Part shown: in pieces, positions 42,774 through 52,667 of the stretch
Layout of the letters: the number at the start of each line of letters is the position of its first letter
Position numbering within the stretch: position 1 is the first letter of the stretch
Origin: JBBIPA01 sp963775935
GTDB lineage: Bacteria > Chloroflexota > Dehalococcoidia > GIF9 > UBA5629
Assembly (NCBI GenBank): GCA_963775935.1
Contig: CAVZKR010000004.1
Coordinates: 124,001-188,000, forward strand
Direction of reading: 5' to 3'
Length of the DNA: 64,000 nt
Translations under genes and position numbers: made by a program
Notes under the pieces: model-generated
Seen by the model: the letters and a program-made list of their open reading frames with translations, nothing else
The model's database searches: none
What the model was told of the DNA's origin: nothing

Positions 42774-44330
42774 TCAGGCTTCCACCAGCTCATCGATAAT
42801 GTCACAGGCTTTTTTATTCAGATGCCACCCCACTTCTACGGGGTTGTCCAGAATCAGGTGCTGCTCTGCGGACAGGTCATAGGGGAACCAGGATGGGGCA
42901 TTATCACCATTGGGATCGCCGCTCCGGGCGAATCGCACCCAATATCCCATCATCTCCTCGGAAAACTTCCTGTCTTCATCCGTTATCTTGCTTCCCGGCA
43001 GGAAATGGAACAGGTAGGGCAGCTCTGCCGTGTGGTAACATCCAAGCTCCTTTACTCTGTCCTTGACACCTGGAATTCTGAAGATGAAGATTTTGGGCGG
43101 CATGGTAAACTGATAAAGGTAAGTTTTGGGCTGAATTGCGGACATACACCGCGCCATCGCCCGTGAACCGGCAACAAAAGTATCGCCGAGCAACTGTCTC
43201 GCTACTTTCACTGCTGAAGTATCGTCATGCGCTGGATACTTTTCAAGGACGGTATGCCACTGTTGACCAAAGCATCGTTCCAGGTAAGCATAATATTTCT
43301 CTACAGTTACCACATTCATCAGAAAGACGATGACCGAGCCTTCATCCAACGTAGTGCCCGTTATGAAGGGAACGTTGTGCTGTTTACCTGATTTAAATAC
43401 TTTTCCCGGCGACTGTTTCAGCACATAGCCATCATTGATAAGATGGTTCAGCATCCAGGATCCTGAAACTTTAGTGCCCGCCTGTTTATTCTGCACTGCC
43501 TTTTCCCAGATGTGAACAAGCTCTTGCCAAGGCATTGCCCGTAGCTCTTTGAGCGGATTGTCTTTGTTCTTTACGCCCAGCTCTTCTACAAACCGAATGC
43601 TCAATGTTTCCATGCTATCCAGGCCATGCTGATGTTTACTGAGATGACGGATAACAGGGGGAGCATAGCTGCAGCTTTGTGCTATGGCGCGGTGGAATAA
43701 ACCCCTCGATAGCGGTGATGCCATCAATGCAATGACACTGGCGCCACCAGCGGATTGCCCGAAAATAGTGACATTGTTGGGATTGCCGCCGAACTGATGG
43801 ATGTTCTCCTTTATCCATTTGAGCGCCATAATCTGGTCCATGATGCCGTAGTTACCGGAGTTGTGGTTGGGTGATTCGGCAGTTAATGCCGGATGTGCCA
43901 GAAAGCCAAGGGCACCCAGGCGATAGTTGATAGTGACCAGAACCACCCCCTTCTTCGACAAATGTGGTGTGTTGAATATTGGGTCTGAACCTCTGCCCCG
44001 TGCGAAGCCACCTCCATGTATAAACATCATTACCGGTAATGATTCAGCCTCGTTTACTGCCGGAGTCCAGATATTCAAGGTTAAACAATTTTCGCCGATA
44101 TTTATCAGCCTGGGCATCACAGACTCTTCAGTTTGTGGACAGGCAGAACCATAATTGTCCATAAGACGAGGCTCTTTCCATGGTTCCGGTGGTACCGGAG
44201 GCTTCCACCGGAGATTACCAGCAGGCGGTGCTGCATAAGGAATGCCCAAATAAACAGCTATACCCTCAATAGTCATCCCTTTCACCGGTCCTGATGTGGT
44301 CATGATTACTTTTTCTTTTCCCACGGACAT
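42774..44330 (-). CDS. Type-B carboxylesterase
   Basis: 518 aa from ATG 44330 (AAGGAGAGGG upstream); a longer frame to 44369 lacks a site. Signatures: YLGIPYAAPPAGNLRWKPPV, EDCLTLNIW-like ENCLTLNIWTP, MFIHGGGFARG, the nucleophile FGQSAGGASV, the acid in TTLDEGSV and the His in GCYHTAELPYLF. No signal peptide. It hydrolyses carboxylic esters, natural substrate unknown. Confidence 0.92.
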   Translation of the reverse strand: MSVGKEKVIMTTSGPVKGMTIEGIAVYLGIPYAAPPAGNLRWKPPVPPEPWKEPRLMDNYGSACPQTEESVMPRLINIGENCLTLNIWTPAVNEAESLPVMMFIHGGGFARGRGSDPIFNTPHLSKKGVVLVTINYRLGALGFLAHPALTAESPNHNSGNYGIMDQIMALKWIKENIHQFGGNPNNVTIFGQSAGGASVIALMASPLSRGLFHRAIAQSCSYAPPVIRHLSKHQHGLDSMETLSIRFVEELGVKNKDNPLKELRAMPWQELVHIWEKAVQNKQAGTKVSGSWMLNHLINDGYVLKQSPGKVFKSGKQHNVPFITGTTLDEGSVIVFLMNVVTVEKYYAYLERCFGQQWHTVLEKYPAHDDTSAVKVARQLLGDTFVAGSRAMARCMSAIQPKTYLYQFTMPPKIFIFRIPGVKDRVKELGCYHTAELPYLFHFLPGSKITDEDRKFSEEMMGYWVRFARSGDPNGDNAPSWFPYDLSAEQHLILDNPVEVGWHLNKKACDIIDELVEA

Positions 44331-44456
44331 AACCCTCTCCTTGTTACTCGTTTGATGCTTCAGCACCAAGCATACCGTTTGCTGCGACTGGAAGATGTAG
44401 CAGAGGAACTCTGACCTTAGCTGAAGATAAGTTGTACGGTAATTTCCACAAGTACC

Positions 44457-44488
44457 ATAAGCCCCGGTTAAATGAGAGCGGGGCTTAT
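44457..44488. terminator. Hairpin between SDR and esterase genes
   Basis: ATAAGCCCCG (44457-44466) and CGGGGCTTAT (44479-44488) form a perfect 10-bp stem. The T-rich tail lies on the plus-strand side, but the position after the SDR stop suggests it ends minus-strand transcripts. Confidence 0.65.
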
Positions 44489-44501
44489 GTTTTTCCCTTT
44501 C

Positions 44502-45269
44502 TTACAACATTACGGTGCCGCCATCGATATAGATAATCTGTCCTGAGACAAAATCAGAGTCTGCCGATGCCAGAAACACGACAGTCCCCACCATATCGGC
44601 TGGCTCCGCACGCCGCTGAATGGCTTGTTCCGAGACGGCAAAGTCGAAAACTTTATCGCCGCCAGCCTGAGCTAGACTGGCTTCGGAAGCCGTAAGTCCA
44701 GGGCCAATGGCATTAACATTAATACCCGAGGATCCCAGAGCTCTGGCCAGGGCGTAAGTCAGCGTGTAAACGGCTCCTTTGCTGCAGGAGTACGGCAAAA
44801 ATAGTCGTGACCCTGGAACCCTGGCGACATTCGAGGCAACATTGATAATCTTGCCCCTGGACTGCTTAACCATGAGAGGAGCAATTGCCTTACAGCACAG
44901 CCAGGTGCCTTTAACATTTACCCCGAGTATGCGGTCCCAATCAGCTGCTGTCCAGGAATCCCACGGCTTGGCATTGATTCCATACCATATGGCCGCATTG
45001 TTAACGAGAATGTCCACCTTACCGTATAGTTGCATAACCTTCTCCGCCATTTGCTGAGTAGCCTTTTCATCGGATATATCGGTTTCTATAGCTACGGCTT
45101 GCCCACCTTTGGCCTTTATCTCCTTTGCTGCATCCTCAGCCCTTTCTAGGCTGATATCGGGTATTAGTAATTTGGCACCCTCCTTGGCAAACCTCAAGGC
45201 GAAAGCACGCCCCAATCCACGGCCACCTCCGGTTATAATGGCTACCTTGTCCTGCAATACTGGTGACAT
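44502..45269 (-). CDS. SDR-family oxidoreductase
   Basis: 255 aa from ATG 45269 (AAGGAGGAAG upstream, inside a slightly longer frame). Rossmann motif TGGGRGLG, NNAA at the expected distance, catalytic Ser with Y-S-C-S-K (YSCSKGAVY: Tyr-x3-Lys) and C-terminal SGQIIYIDGG. Classical short-chain dehydrogenase of the FabG-like group using NAD(P)H. Confidence 0.92.
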   Translation of the reverse strand: MSPVLQDKVAIITGGGRGLGRAFALRFAKEGAKLLIPDISLERAEDAAKEIKAKGGQAVAIETDISDEKATQQMAEKVMQLYGKVDILVNNAAIWYGINAKPWDSWTAADWDRILGVNVKGTWLCCKAIAPLMVKQSRGKIINVASNVARVPGSRLFLPYSCSKGAVYTLTYALARALGSSGINVNAIGPGLTASEASLAQAGGDKVFDFAVSEQAIQRRAEPADMVGTVVFLASADSDFVSGQIIYIDGGTVML

Positions 45270-45347
45270 ATCTTCCTCCTTTTTAATCATTTAAGATTAA
45301 GAGCGCTCGTATTTTATGTATCCGGTTTCTGGGCCGATGCTAGAATC

Positions 45348-45896
45348 TTATACCGGCAATTTTACTTTTCCCTTTTCAAGTTCGTCCAGGATAATCTCGG
45401 TAGCCCACATAGACGTTTGTCTGATAGTACACCCGTCTGTTATGCTCAGGAACTCCTGGGTCATCTTGTTATCGGTCAAGTTCCAGGCTTTTCCGAAGTA
45501 TTTTCTCATTACGTCCTTGCAGAGTATAGACCTGTATGTATTGTAATACTTATCCAGGAGTGTATCCCGTATATTCTCACCGGCCAGGTGGGCGGCTACG
45601 TGGTCCGCACCTTCCCTGGGAATTCCCAAGGCCAGACCAATTGCCATAACGCTCCCAGTAACGGCTCCGCAGGTGCCTTCCCCTGTGAAGCAAACACCGG
45701 CAGTCAAAAAGAATATCCCGGAATAAAGTCTTTCCTGCATATCCACCGGGATAAGTTCCAGACCGCCCCATCTCAGGGCGTCAACTATTGCAAAAAAAGT
45801 AGACTGGCAGCAGCCCTTGTATTTCGCTTCATATTCTACCCCCAGGTTCCATGCTTTCTTGATAATCTCCTCTCTTGTCTTTTTAAGCTTCATCAT
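45348..45896 (-). CDS. C_GCAxxG_C_C family protein
   Basis: 182 aa, AAGGAGGGC upstream. Conserved Cys pattern: YKGCCQSTF, GEGTCGAVTG (the GCAxxG-like motif), RSILCKDV and SITDGCTI. These proteins of anaerobes are thought to be redox or metal-binding. Probably co-transcribed with the SDR gene downstream on the same strand. Confidence 0.88.
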   Translation of the reverse strand: MMKLKKTREEIIKKAWNLGVEYEAKYKGCCQSTFFAIVDALRWGGLELIPVDMQERLYSGIFFLTAGVCFTGEGTCGAVTGSVMAIGLALGIPREGADHVAAHLAGENIRDTLLDKYYNTYRSILCKDVMRKYFGKAWNLTDNKMTQEFLSITDGCTIRQTSMWATEIILDELEKGKVKLPV

Positions 45897-46196
45897 AATT
45901 GCCCTCCTTAGATTATCGCTTTGCGTTCCGAGCCGTCACATTATACTGAAGGTAAAAAAATCAGGTAAAAAGCCTCGTAATAAGGATTATCATATCTTGG
46001 ATGATTTTTGACTGCTAAGTACAGATTTTAAGGATGTGATAGGTGACCCTGGTATATTTGAGTGTATTCTACTGAAAAGCCCTTTGCAGGTCAAGGGGGT
46101 TGACAACTTTTGAGCTTTGCCGTACATTATGCAGACCGTATAGGCAAACAGTTTCCTATTACCATAACCAGATGCCGTTCTTTTGAGAGAATTGCC

Positions 46197-47192
46197 GTGA
46201 TCGGACAGGAAACAACAGAAGTCGAGAGAAAAGCACTCTCTATACTCAAAGTATTGCGTGACTCCAGGGAGCCTCTGGGAGCCAGGGTTATCTCACAACG
46301 TTTAACAGCTTTCGGTGTTGACCTGGGTGAGCGGGCGGTCCGGTATCACCTCAAGTGGATGGATGAGCGTGGTCTAACTGAGCTGATGGGACATGATGGG
46401 CGTCTCATTACTGAACATGGCATCGAAGAATTAAGCGATGCGCTGGTGAGGGACAAGGTTGGTCTCGCTTTTACCCGCATCGAGCTACTTGCTTTCCGTA
46501 CCAACTTCAACTTAAACAAGGGCACTGGTTTAGTTCCAGTTAATATCTCCTTTTTCCGAAAGGACAAGTTTCCTAAAGCACTCCACGAGATGAAGCCTGT
46601 CTTTGCTAAAGGCTTATGCGTTAGCGAGAGAGTGGCAGTCGCTAAAGCAGGAGAATACCTGGGAGACATGGCCGTTCCCGAGGGTTGCATGGGTATAGCT
46701 ACAGTATGCAGCATCGTTATCAACGGCACATTACTCAAGGCTGGCATCCCCATCGATTCCCGATTTGGTGGCATATTACAAATAAGAGACGGGAAACCCC
46801 GTCGTTTTGCTGAGCTTATTCACTACTCCGGCTCTTCTATAGATCCGTCGGAAGTATTTATCAGAGCCAGAATGACCTCGGTAAGGGAAGTTGTCAAGAA
46901 AGGTGAGGGTAAACTACTGGCTAATTTCCGTGAAATACCTGCTCTGTGCCGGCCGATAGCGGAGGAGGTAATAACCAAACTGAAGAAAGTGGGTTTGCAG
47001 GGACTCCTGTTAATGGGGAATACCAGCGAACCGATATGCGAGATTCCCGTGGAACTGAACCGCATTGGTATGATTCTCTACGGTGGTTTAAATCCGGTGG
47101 CGGCGGCTGCTGAGGCTGGTTTTGAGGCTGAGAATCATGGTATGAGCACGGTGATGGACTATCAAAATTTGAGCGAAGTTTGGAAGGTATAA
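46197..47192 (+). CDS. NrpR/DUF128-type transcriptional regulator
   Basis: 331 aa from GTG 46197 (GAGAG site); an alternative TTG at 46110 would add 29 residues. Residues 5-75 form a winged helix (ALSILKVLRDSREPLGARVI, then VRYHLKWMDERGLTEL). The rest is one NrpR regulatory domain (DUF128): GTGLVPVNISFFRK, GSSIDPSEVFIRARMTSVRE, MGNTSEPICEIPVELNRIGM, GGLNPVAAAAEAG. In archaea NrpR represses nitrogen genes and is released by 2-oxoglutarate. A role in nitrogen control, possibly of the glutamate-synthase-like gene nearby, is inference. Confidence 0.85.
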   Translation: MIGQETTEVERKALSILKVLRDSREPLGARVISQRLTAFGVDLGERAVRYHLKWMDERGLTELMGHDGRLITEHGIEELSDALVRDKVGLAFTRIELLAFRTNFNLNKGTGLVPVNISFFRKDKFPKALHEMKPVFAKGLCVSERVAVAKAGEYLGDMAVPEGCMGIATVCSIVINGTLLKAGIPIDSRFGGILQIRDGKPRRFAELIHYSGSSIDPSEVFIRARMTSVREVVKKGEGKLLANFREIPALCRPIAEEVITKLKKVGLQGLLLMGNTSEPICEIPVELNRIGMILYGGLNPVAAAAEAGFEAENHGMSTVMDYQNLSEVWKV

Positions 47193-47205
47193 AAAGGAGT
47201 TTTCG

Positions 47206-47976
47206 ATGAAAGAAATCAAAGTGATTCCCTGCCTGGATATCAAGGGCGGCAGAGTGGTGAAGGGAGTAAAGTTTATCAATCTAAAAGATGCTCGTGATCC
47301 TGTGGAAGCAGCCAAAGCGTATTGTAAAGAAGGAGCGGATGAGCTGGTTTTTCTGGATATTATGGCGACAGTCGAGAATCGTCAAACGCGGCTGGAGTGG
47401 GTTAAAAGGGTGGCTGACGTGGTAACCGTTCCCTTCGCTGTCGGCGGCGGCATCAGGAATATTCAGGATATGGAAGAACTGTTTAAACTCGGCGTGAGCA
47501 AGGTTTCCATCAATACCTCTGCAGTGAAAAATCCCGATCTGATAAAGGAAGCGTCAAAGCGATTTGGTAAAGAAAAACTGGTGGTTGCCATTGATGGTAA
47601 GAAAAATCCGCCAAAGAGCGGATTGCCCAGACTCGAGGTGGTAGTGAAAAGCGGTGAAGAGTCCACCGGCATCGATATAGTTGACTGGGCGAAAAAAGTG
47701 GAGAAGCTGGGTGCTGGCGAGATATTGCTCACCAGCAAAGATGCCGACGGCACCAAGGCAGGCTACGACCTGGAGATGACCAAGGCAGTTGCCGAGGCAG
47801 TGAGTATACCGGTGACTGCTTCCGGTGGTGCGGGCAAGCTGGAGCACCTCTATGAAGCGGTGGTGGTTGCCAAAGCATCGGCAGTCTTAGCCGCCTCTAT
47901 CTTTCACTTTGGCGAAATATCCATTCCTGAAGCGAAGCGATATCTCAAGAGCAAGGGAATCGCAGTGAAAATATAA
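47206..47976 (+). CDS. hisF: Imidazole glycerol phosphate synthase subunit HisF
   Basis: 256 aa, AAAAGGAG upstream, 13 nt after the regulator. Beta/alpha barrel with the catalytic pair Asp11 (IPCLDIKGGRVVKG) and Asp130 (VVAIDGKKN), and phosphate loops GGGIR and ASGGAG. It makes IGP and AICAR in histidine synthesis, using ammonia from HisH. It is separated from any other his gene in this window and sits in an unusual pair with an NrpR-like regulator. Confidence 0.95.
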   Translation: MKEIKVIPCLDIKGGRVVKGVKFINLKDARDPVEAAKAYCKEGADELVFLDIMATVENRQTRLEWVKRVADVVTVPFAVGGGIRNIQDMEELFKLGVSKVSINTSAVKNPDLIKEASKRFGKEKLVVAIDGKKNPPKSGLPRLEVVVKSGEESTGIDIVDWAKKVEKLGAGEILLTSKDADGTKAGYDLEMTKAVAEAVSIPVTASGGAGKLEHLYEAVVVAKASAVLAASIFHFGEISIPEAKRYLKSKGIAVKI

Positions 47977-48098
47977 GGAGGTAAGTGGTCAAAGCTTTTT
48001 TAATAATCAGTGAGATGATATTAGTTAAGGTATCGACTCTGGTGTATCACCAGTGAGAAATACAGTAAAAACTGGAGTAATAAGGAGGAGCTAAAAGA

Positions 48099-49694
48099 AT
48101 GAATCTTCAAAGACCAAACTCAGATGATGCCACCAGGACTGCCAATCGTTCCAAGAGCGTGGTGCCCAGCAGCGGTATATGCAGCCGCTGTCTCGACGGC
48201 TGTACCGGAAACTGCGAGGTGTTCAAAGCAACGTTCCGTGGCCGCGAGCTTATTTACCCGGGACCGTTCGGTGACATTACCGCAGGCGCTGACAAAGAGT
48301 TCCCGATCGATTATTCACATCTCAACATCCAGGGCTATGCACTGGGTGCCAGAGGACTTCCGAAAGGCGTTGAAGGGAATCCCGATACCGCTACCTTCCC
48401 CGGCGTCAATACGGAGACTTCATACGGATGGGACATCAAAGTTAAGATGAAAGCACCTGTCTTCACCGGTGCTCTCGGTTCCACTGAGATAGCCCGCAAA
48501 AACTGGGAGCATTTTGCTGTCGGCGCAGCCATCAGTGGTATCACTCTGGTCTGTGGTGAGAATGTATGTGGTATCGACCCACAGCTTAAACTTGACTCTA
48601 ACGGCAAAATTGCCTCTTCGCCGGACATGGACCGCCGTGTTGAGATATATCGCCGCTATCACGATGGCAAATACGGCGAGATTCTGGTCCAGATGAATGT
48701 GGAAGACACCAGACTGGGCGTTGCCGAGTATATCATCAAGAAGCATGGCATCAATACCATAGAGCTTAAGTGGGGACAGGGTGCCAAGTGTATCGGTGGC
48801 GAGATTAAAGTCAACAGTATCGAGCGAGCGCTGGAATTAAAGAAGCGCGGCTACCTCGTTACCCCCGATCCCACCGACCCCGTCAACCAGGCTGCTTTCA
48901 AGGATGGCGCACTCAAGGAATTTGAGCGACACAGCCGTCTCGGTTTTATCAGCGAGGACGGTTTCTATGCCGAGGTGGAGCGTCTGCGAAAGCTGGGCTT
49001 CAAACGTATTACCCTCAAGACCGGCGCTTACGGCCTGCGTGAACTCGCTATGGCAATTAAATGGGGTTCCAAAGCCAAAATTGACTTACTCACTATTGAT
49101 GGCTCCTCAGGTGGCACCGGCATGAGCCCCTGGCGCATGATGGAGGAGTGGGGTATGCCCAGCCTCTACCTGCATTCCGCTGCCTATGAATTCTGCAAGA
49201 AACTGGCTGATAAAGGCGAGCGAGTACCTGACATCGCCTTCGCCGGCGGCTTCAGCAGTGAAGACGGCGTCTTCAAGGCAATTGCCCTCGGCGCACCGTT
49301 CGCCAGAGCAGTCTGCATGGGTCGTGCTTTGATGATTCCGGGCATGGTGGGCAAGAACATCGCTCTGTGGATCAAGGACGGCAAATTGCCCAATACCGTC
49401 AGCCAGTTCGGTTCCACTGTAGAAGAAATTTTCGTCTGCTATGAAGACGTCAAAAAGATAGTCGGTGCCAACGAGATTAAGAATATCCCTCTGGGCGCTA
49501 TCGGTGTCTATAGCTTTGCTGAAAAGATAAGGGTCGGCTTGCAGCAATTGATGGCTGGTGCCCGCTGCTTCAACGTCCCCGCTATCACCCGTAAAGAGCT
49601 TATGTCCCTCACCGAGGAATGCGCCAAGGTGACCGGTATCCCCTATCTCATGAATGCGTATCGCGAAGAGGCTATGGCTGTGCTGGAAAGCTAG
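48099..49694 (+). CDS. Glutamate-synthase-like FMN-binding protein
   Basis: 531 aa, AAGGAGGAG upstream. An N-terminal Cys cluster (CSRCLDGCTGNC, residues 28-39) is followed by the FMN-dependent glutamate synthase barrel: AISGITLVCGENVCGIDPQL, ELKWGQGAKCIGGE, LLTIDGSSGGTGMSPWRM and AFAGGFSSEDGVFKAIALGA. There is no glutamine amidotransferase domain. It is a stand-alone archaeal-type GltB relative, whose reaction may be a reductive amination or an unrelated FMN reaction. Confidence 0.85.
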   Translation: MNLQRPNSDDATRTANRSKSVVPSSGICSRCLDGCTGNCEVFKATFRGRELIYPGPFGDITAGADKEFPIDYSHLNIQGYALGARGLPKGVEGNPDTATFPGVNTETSYGWDIKVKMKAPVFTGALGSTEIARKNWEHFAVGAAISGITLVCGENVCGIDPQLKLDSNGKIASSPDMDRRVEIYRRYHDGKYGEILVQMNVEDTRLGVAEYIIKKHGINTIELKWGQGAKCIGGEIKVNSIERALELKKRGYLVTPDPTDPVNQAAFKDGALKEFERHSRLGFISEDGFYAEVERLRKLGFKRITLKTGAYGLRELAMAIKWGSKAKIDLLTIDGSSGGTGMSPWRMMEEWGMPSLYLHSAAYEFCKKLADKGERVPDIAFAGGFSSEDGVFKAIALGAPFARAVCMGRALMIPGMVGKNIALWIKDGKLPNTVSQFGSTVEEIFVCYEDVKKIVGANEIKNIPLGAIGVYSFAEKIRVGLQQLMAGARCFNVPAITRKELMSLTEECAKVTGIPYLMNAYREEAMAVLES

Positions 49695-49717
49695 AACTCT
49701 GGTCTTTGCCAAGAATA

Positions 49718-49745
49718 AACAGGCTCTGATTAATCAGAGCCTGTT
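49718..49745. terminator. Perfect palindrome after the glutamate-synthase-like gene
   Basis: AACAGGCTCTGATT and AATCAGAGCCTGTT are exact inverse complements (14 bp each). It probably folds into a terminator hairpin, though no long T run follows. Confidence 0.65.
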
Positions 49746-49897
49746 ATGTTTAGAGTCTGTTCTTAATGTTGCTATTTGCTTGCAGAAGTAATAAAATCTT
49801 TGCTTGTGTACTGCCTCGATTATCAGCAACGATTGAATCAGCAAACTACTGCCATGTGTTACTCCTATTACTTTTATAAAATTTACGATTTTTCTCT

Positions 49898-49923
49898 AAG
49901 GCTTCGTTAATCGAAGCCTTTTT
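49898..49923 (+). terminator. Intrinsic terminator
   Basis: AAGGCTTCG, loop TTAAT, CGAAGCCTT and a T run. It lies about 200 nt after the glutamate-synthase-like stop and 77 nt before the transhydroxylase-like operon, so it isolates that operon from upstream transcription. Confidence 0.75.
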
Positions 49924-50000
49924 CATTTATAGGCACAAAAAACCTAAGTGACAAGTAAGCAGGTTTGCCCTGTAAATATACTGTCGAAAGGAGGTAGAAG

Positions 50001-52664
50001 ATGGCAGAAGTGAGAGGTAGATCAAAAAAAGCTCCTGGAAAAACGCCAAAGCTCGCCCTGGACAAGCCGGATAAAACGGTTCTCAAGTCGCTAGCTCTCG
50101 GTGGTCTGCTCGGAGGAGGTGGCGAATGTGTTGTTGATGTTAAGGACGGTAAGGCAGTCAGGATTAGACCGTTCCACTATGACTGGAAATATGACAAGAA
50201 GCAATTTAATGCCTGGAAGATGAAGAGGAATGGCAAGACACTGGAACCATTGATGAAAGCACTGCCCTGTCCGTATTCGCTGGCTTATAAGAAAAGAACT
50301 TACTCACCAAACAGGATTAAGTATCCCCTGAAGAGGGTCGACTGGGACCCCAACGGTGAGCGGAACCCGCAGAACCGGGGCAAGAGCAAGTATAAGAGAA
50401 TCTCCTGGGAAGAAGCCGCTACCATTGTGGCCAATGAGGTAAAGAGGGTACATAAACGGTACGGCCCGCTGTCCATCCTAGTCCAGGGTGACGGCCACGG
50501 TGAATGCAAGACCATCCATACTCCACACGGCCATTCAGGCAGACTCCTCGACATGATGGGAGGCTTCACCCAGCAGGTAAGGAATCCGGATAGCTGGGAA
50601 GGCTGGTACTGGGGCTCCAAGCATGTCTGGGGACAGGGATTCCAGGGCATGATGTCACCGGCAGCTAATCTTATTAAGGATATGACCGAGAACTGCGATT
50701 TGATCTTGTTCTGGGGCGGTGACCCCGAAACTACTCCCTGGGGCTTCACCGGGCAATATGCCACCCGAATATGCTATTTTTGGACTCAAGCCAATATTAA
50801 GCAAATTTATATTTGTCCTGACCTGAACTACGGCGCTGCTATCCATGCTGACAAATGGATCCCAATATTGCCTAATACAGATGCGGCTCTGCAATTGGCT
50901 ATAATATATGTGTGGTTAACCGAAGGCACCTGGAACAAAAAATACGTTAAGACTCATACAGTGGGCATGGATAAGGTCGAAGCCTATGTCATGGGCAAGG
51001 AAGACGGCATTCCCAAGACACCGGAGTGGGCATCTAAGAAATGCGGTGTACCGGAATGGACCATCAAAGCACTTGCCAGAGATTTTGCCAAGAAGACCAC
51101 TTCCATCGCCCACTACTTCGGTGGTTCCATGATCAGAGGGCCGTTCTCATCTGAACCCGGCCGCTTGGAATGTATACTGCTGGGCATGCAGGGCTTGGGT
51201 GGCCCCGGTGTCCATCAGTGCCAGATAACGTATTTCGGGATGCCCAGAGCCGAAGGCCTCAAGAGCGTCCGTTTCTTTAATCCGGCACTTAGCGAGCGAC
51301 TGAGAACGCCGTGCCGGACTACTATCGATGCCTGGGGAAAACAGCTTATTCCCAAAACACTTATCCAGGAAGCCATTCTCCGCCCGCCCCTCACCTTTAT
51401 GGGCAGCGGTGGACAGGAGTCTCCGACTGAAGACCAGTTTATAAAATACACCTATCCCATAGCCAAGGAAAAGGGCGGCACCGAGATACACATGATATGG
51501 ACGGATAGTCCCTGCCGCATCACCTGCTGGAATCACGGCAACTGGACGATCGACGCCTTCCGGAATCCCAAGATAGAATGTGTCGTCGCCCAGCACCCCT
51601 GGCTGGAGAATGAATGTATCTATGCCGATATCATTCTGCCGGCCAACACCACACTGGAAGTAGAAGATATCGTCACCAATACCCGGCAAGGACCACATTT
51701 CCAGAGTGTCGCTCTTCAGGAGCAGGCTATTTCACCTATCGGTGAATCCAAGAGCGATTATGAGATAGTTCTGGAAATAGCCAAGAAACTGGGCATGGAG
51801 AAAAAGTTCTCCGAGGGCAAGACAACCAGAGACCTGGAGAAAGAGGTCTTCAAGAACATGGAACTGCATAACTTTACCAGTTGGGAAAAATTCGAGGAGA
51901 AGAAATACCTTATCTTCCCGGTTGCCAAAGACTGGGAGAGCGACCCGCCTGGCTTTAGAGAGTTCTACGAAGACCCCAAGAAAAATCCTCTGCCCACACC
52001 GACCGGCAAGCTGGAGTTCTACTCCGAGAGATTAGCCAGGTACTTCCCGGATGACAAGGAAAGGCCGCCTTATCCCAAGTGGATTGAGAAGAGCGAAACA
52101 CATGACGAGCGGATTTCCAGTGAAAGAGCTGCTATGTTCCCGCTGTTGCTCATGTCCAACCATGGTCGCTGGCGAACTCATGCTCAGTGTGATGACATCA
52201 GCTGGACACGCGAAACACCGACCTGCAAGGTACTGGGAGTGGACGGCTACCGATATGAGCCTGTCTGGATTAACCCGAATGACGCTGAAAAGCGCGGCAT
52301 TAAGGACGGCGATATCGTCAAGGTGTTTAATGAGAGGGGTATCGTTCTCTGCGGTGCCCGTGTCTGGGAAAGAATTATGCCCGGCGTCGCCTATGTTGAC
52401 CACGGTGCCCGGCATGACCCAATTATCCCGGACTGGGTTGACCGGGGTGGTGCTATCAACACCATAGCCCCGCTGGGAACAACTTCCAAGAACTGTGTCG
52501 GCCAGGCTACCAGCGGCTACCTGGTTGACGTGCAGAAGGTTACCGAGAGGGACTATGAAGAGTGGCGGAAGATGAATCCTGAGGCATTTGATGATGCCTT
52601 TAAGCGAGAATACGATCCGGCGTCTGGCCTGCGTTTCAACGCGTGGGTCGAAGGAGGAATGTAA
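50001..52664 (+). CDS. Molybdopterin oxidoreductase, transhydroxylase-like catalytic subunit
   Basis: 887 aa with AAAGGAGGT upstream. DMSO reductase superfamily; no N-terminal iron-sulfur motif and no Tat signal, hence cytoplasmic. Asp197-Ser198-Trp199 (NPDSWEGW) and His166 (GDGHGE) match the active-site Asp-Ser-Trp and His of the pyrogallol:phloroglucinol transhydroxylase large subunit; Ser198 would bind molybdenum. MGD-binding parts include LILFWGGDPETTPWG and the C-terminal domain (from about 745, WINPNDAEKRGIKDGDIVKV). A basic N-terminal extension (residues 1-30) distinguishes it from the paralogue at 2849. The gene for its iron-sulfur subunit starts 3 nt after its stop. The substrate may be a hydroxylated aromatic, but this is inferred. 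Confidence 0.88.
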   Translation: MAEVRGRSKKAPGKTPKLALDKPDKTVLKSLALGGLLGGGGECVVDVKDGKAVRIRPFHYDWKYDKKQFNAWKMKRNGKTLEPLMKALPCPYSLAYKKRTYSPNRIKYPLKRVDWDPNGERNPQNRGKSKYKRISWEEAATIVANEVKRVHKRYGPLSILVQGDGHGECKTIHTPHGHSGRLLDMMGGFTQQVRNPDSWEGWYWGSKHVWGQGFQGMMSPAANLIKDMTENCDLILFWGGDPETTPWGFTGQYATRICYFWTQANIKQIYICPDLNYGAAIHADKWIPILPNTDAALQLAIIYVWLTEGTWNKKYVKTHTVGMDKVEAYVMGKEDGIPKTPEWASKKCGVPEWTIKALARDFAKKTTSIAHYFGGSMIRGPFSSEPGRLECILLGMQGLGGPGVHQCQITYFGMPRAEGLKSVRFFNPALSERLRTPCRTTIDAWGKQLIPKTLIQEAILRPPLTFMGSGGQESPTEDQFIKYTYPIAKEKGGTEIHMIWTDSPCRITCWNHGNWTIDAFRNPKIECVVAQHPWLENECIYADIILPANTTLEVEDIVTNTRQGPHFQSVALQEQAISPIGESKSDYEIVLEIAKKLGMEKKFSEGKTTRDLEKEVFKNMELHNFTSWEKFEEKKYLIFPVAKDWESDPPGFREFYEDPKKNPLPTPTGKLEFYSERLARYFPDDKERPPYPKWIEKSETHDERISSERAAMFPLLLMSNHGRWRTHAQCDDISWTRETPTCKVLGVDGYRYEPVWINPNDAEKRGIKDGDIVKVFNERGIVLCGARVWERIMPGVAYVDHGARHDPIIPDWVDRGGAINTIAPLGTTSKNCVGQATSGYLVDVQKVTERDYEEWRKMNPEAFDDAFKREYDPASGLRFNAWVEGGM

Positions 52665-52667
52665 TCA

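Noticed and set aside
46110..46196. TTG 46110 as start of the NrpR-like regulator
   Set aside because: The first 29 residues do not look like part of the winged helix, and GTG 46197 starts right before it with a plausible ribosome site; still uncertain.
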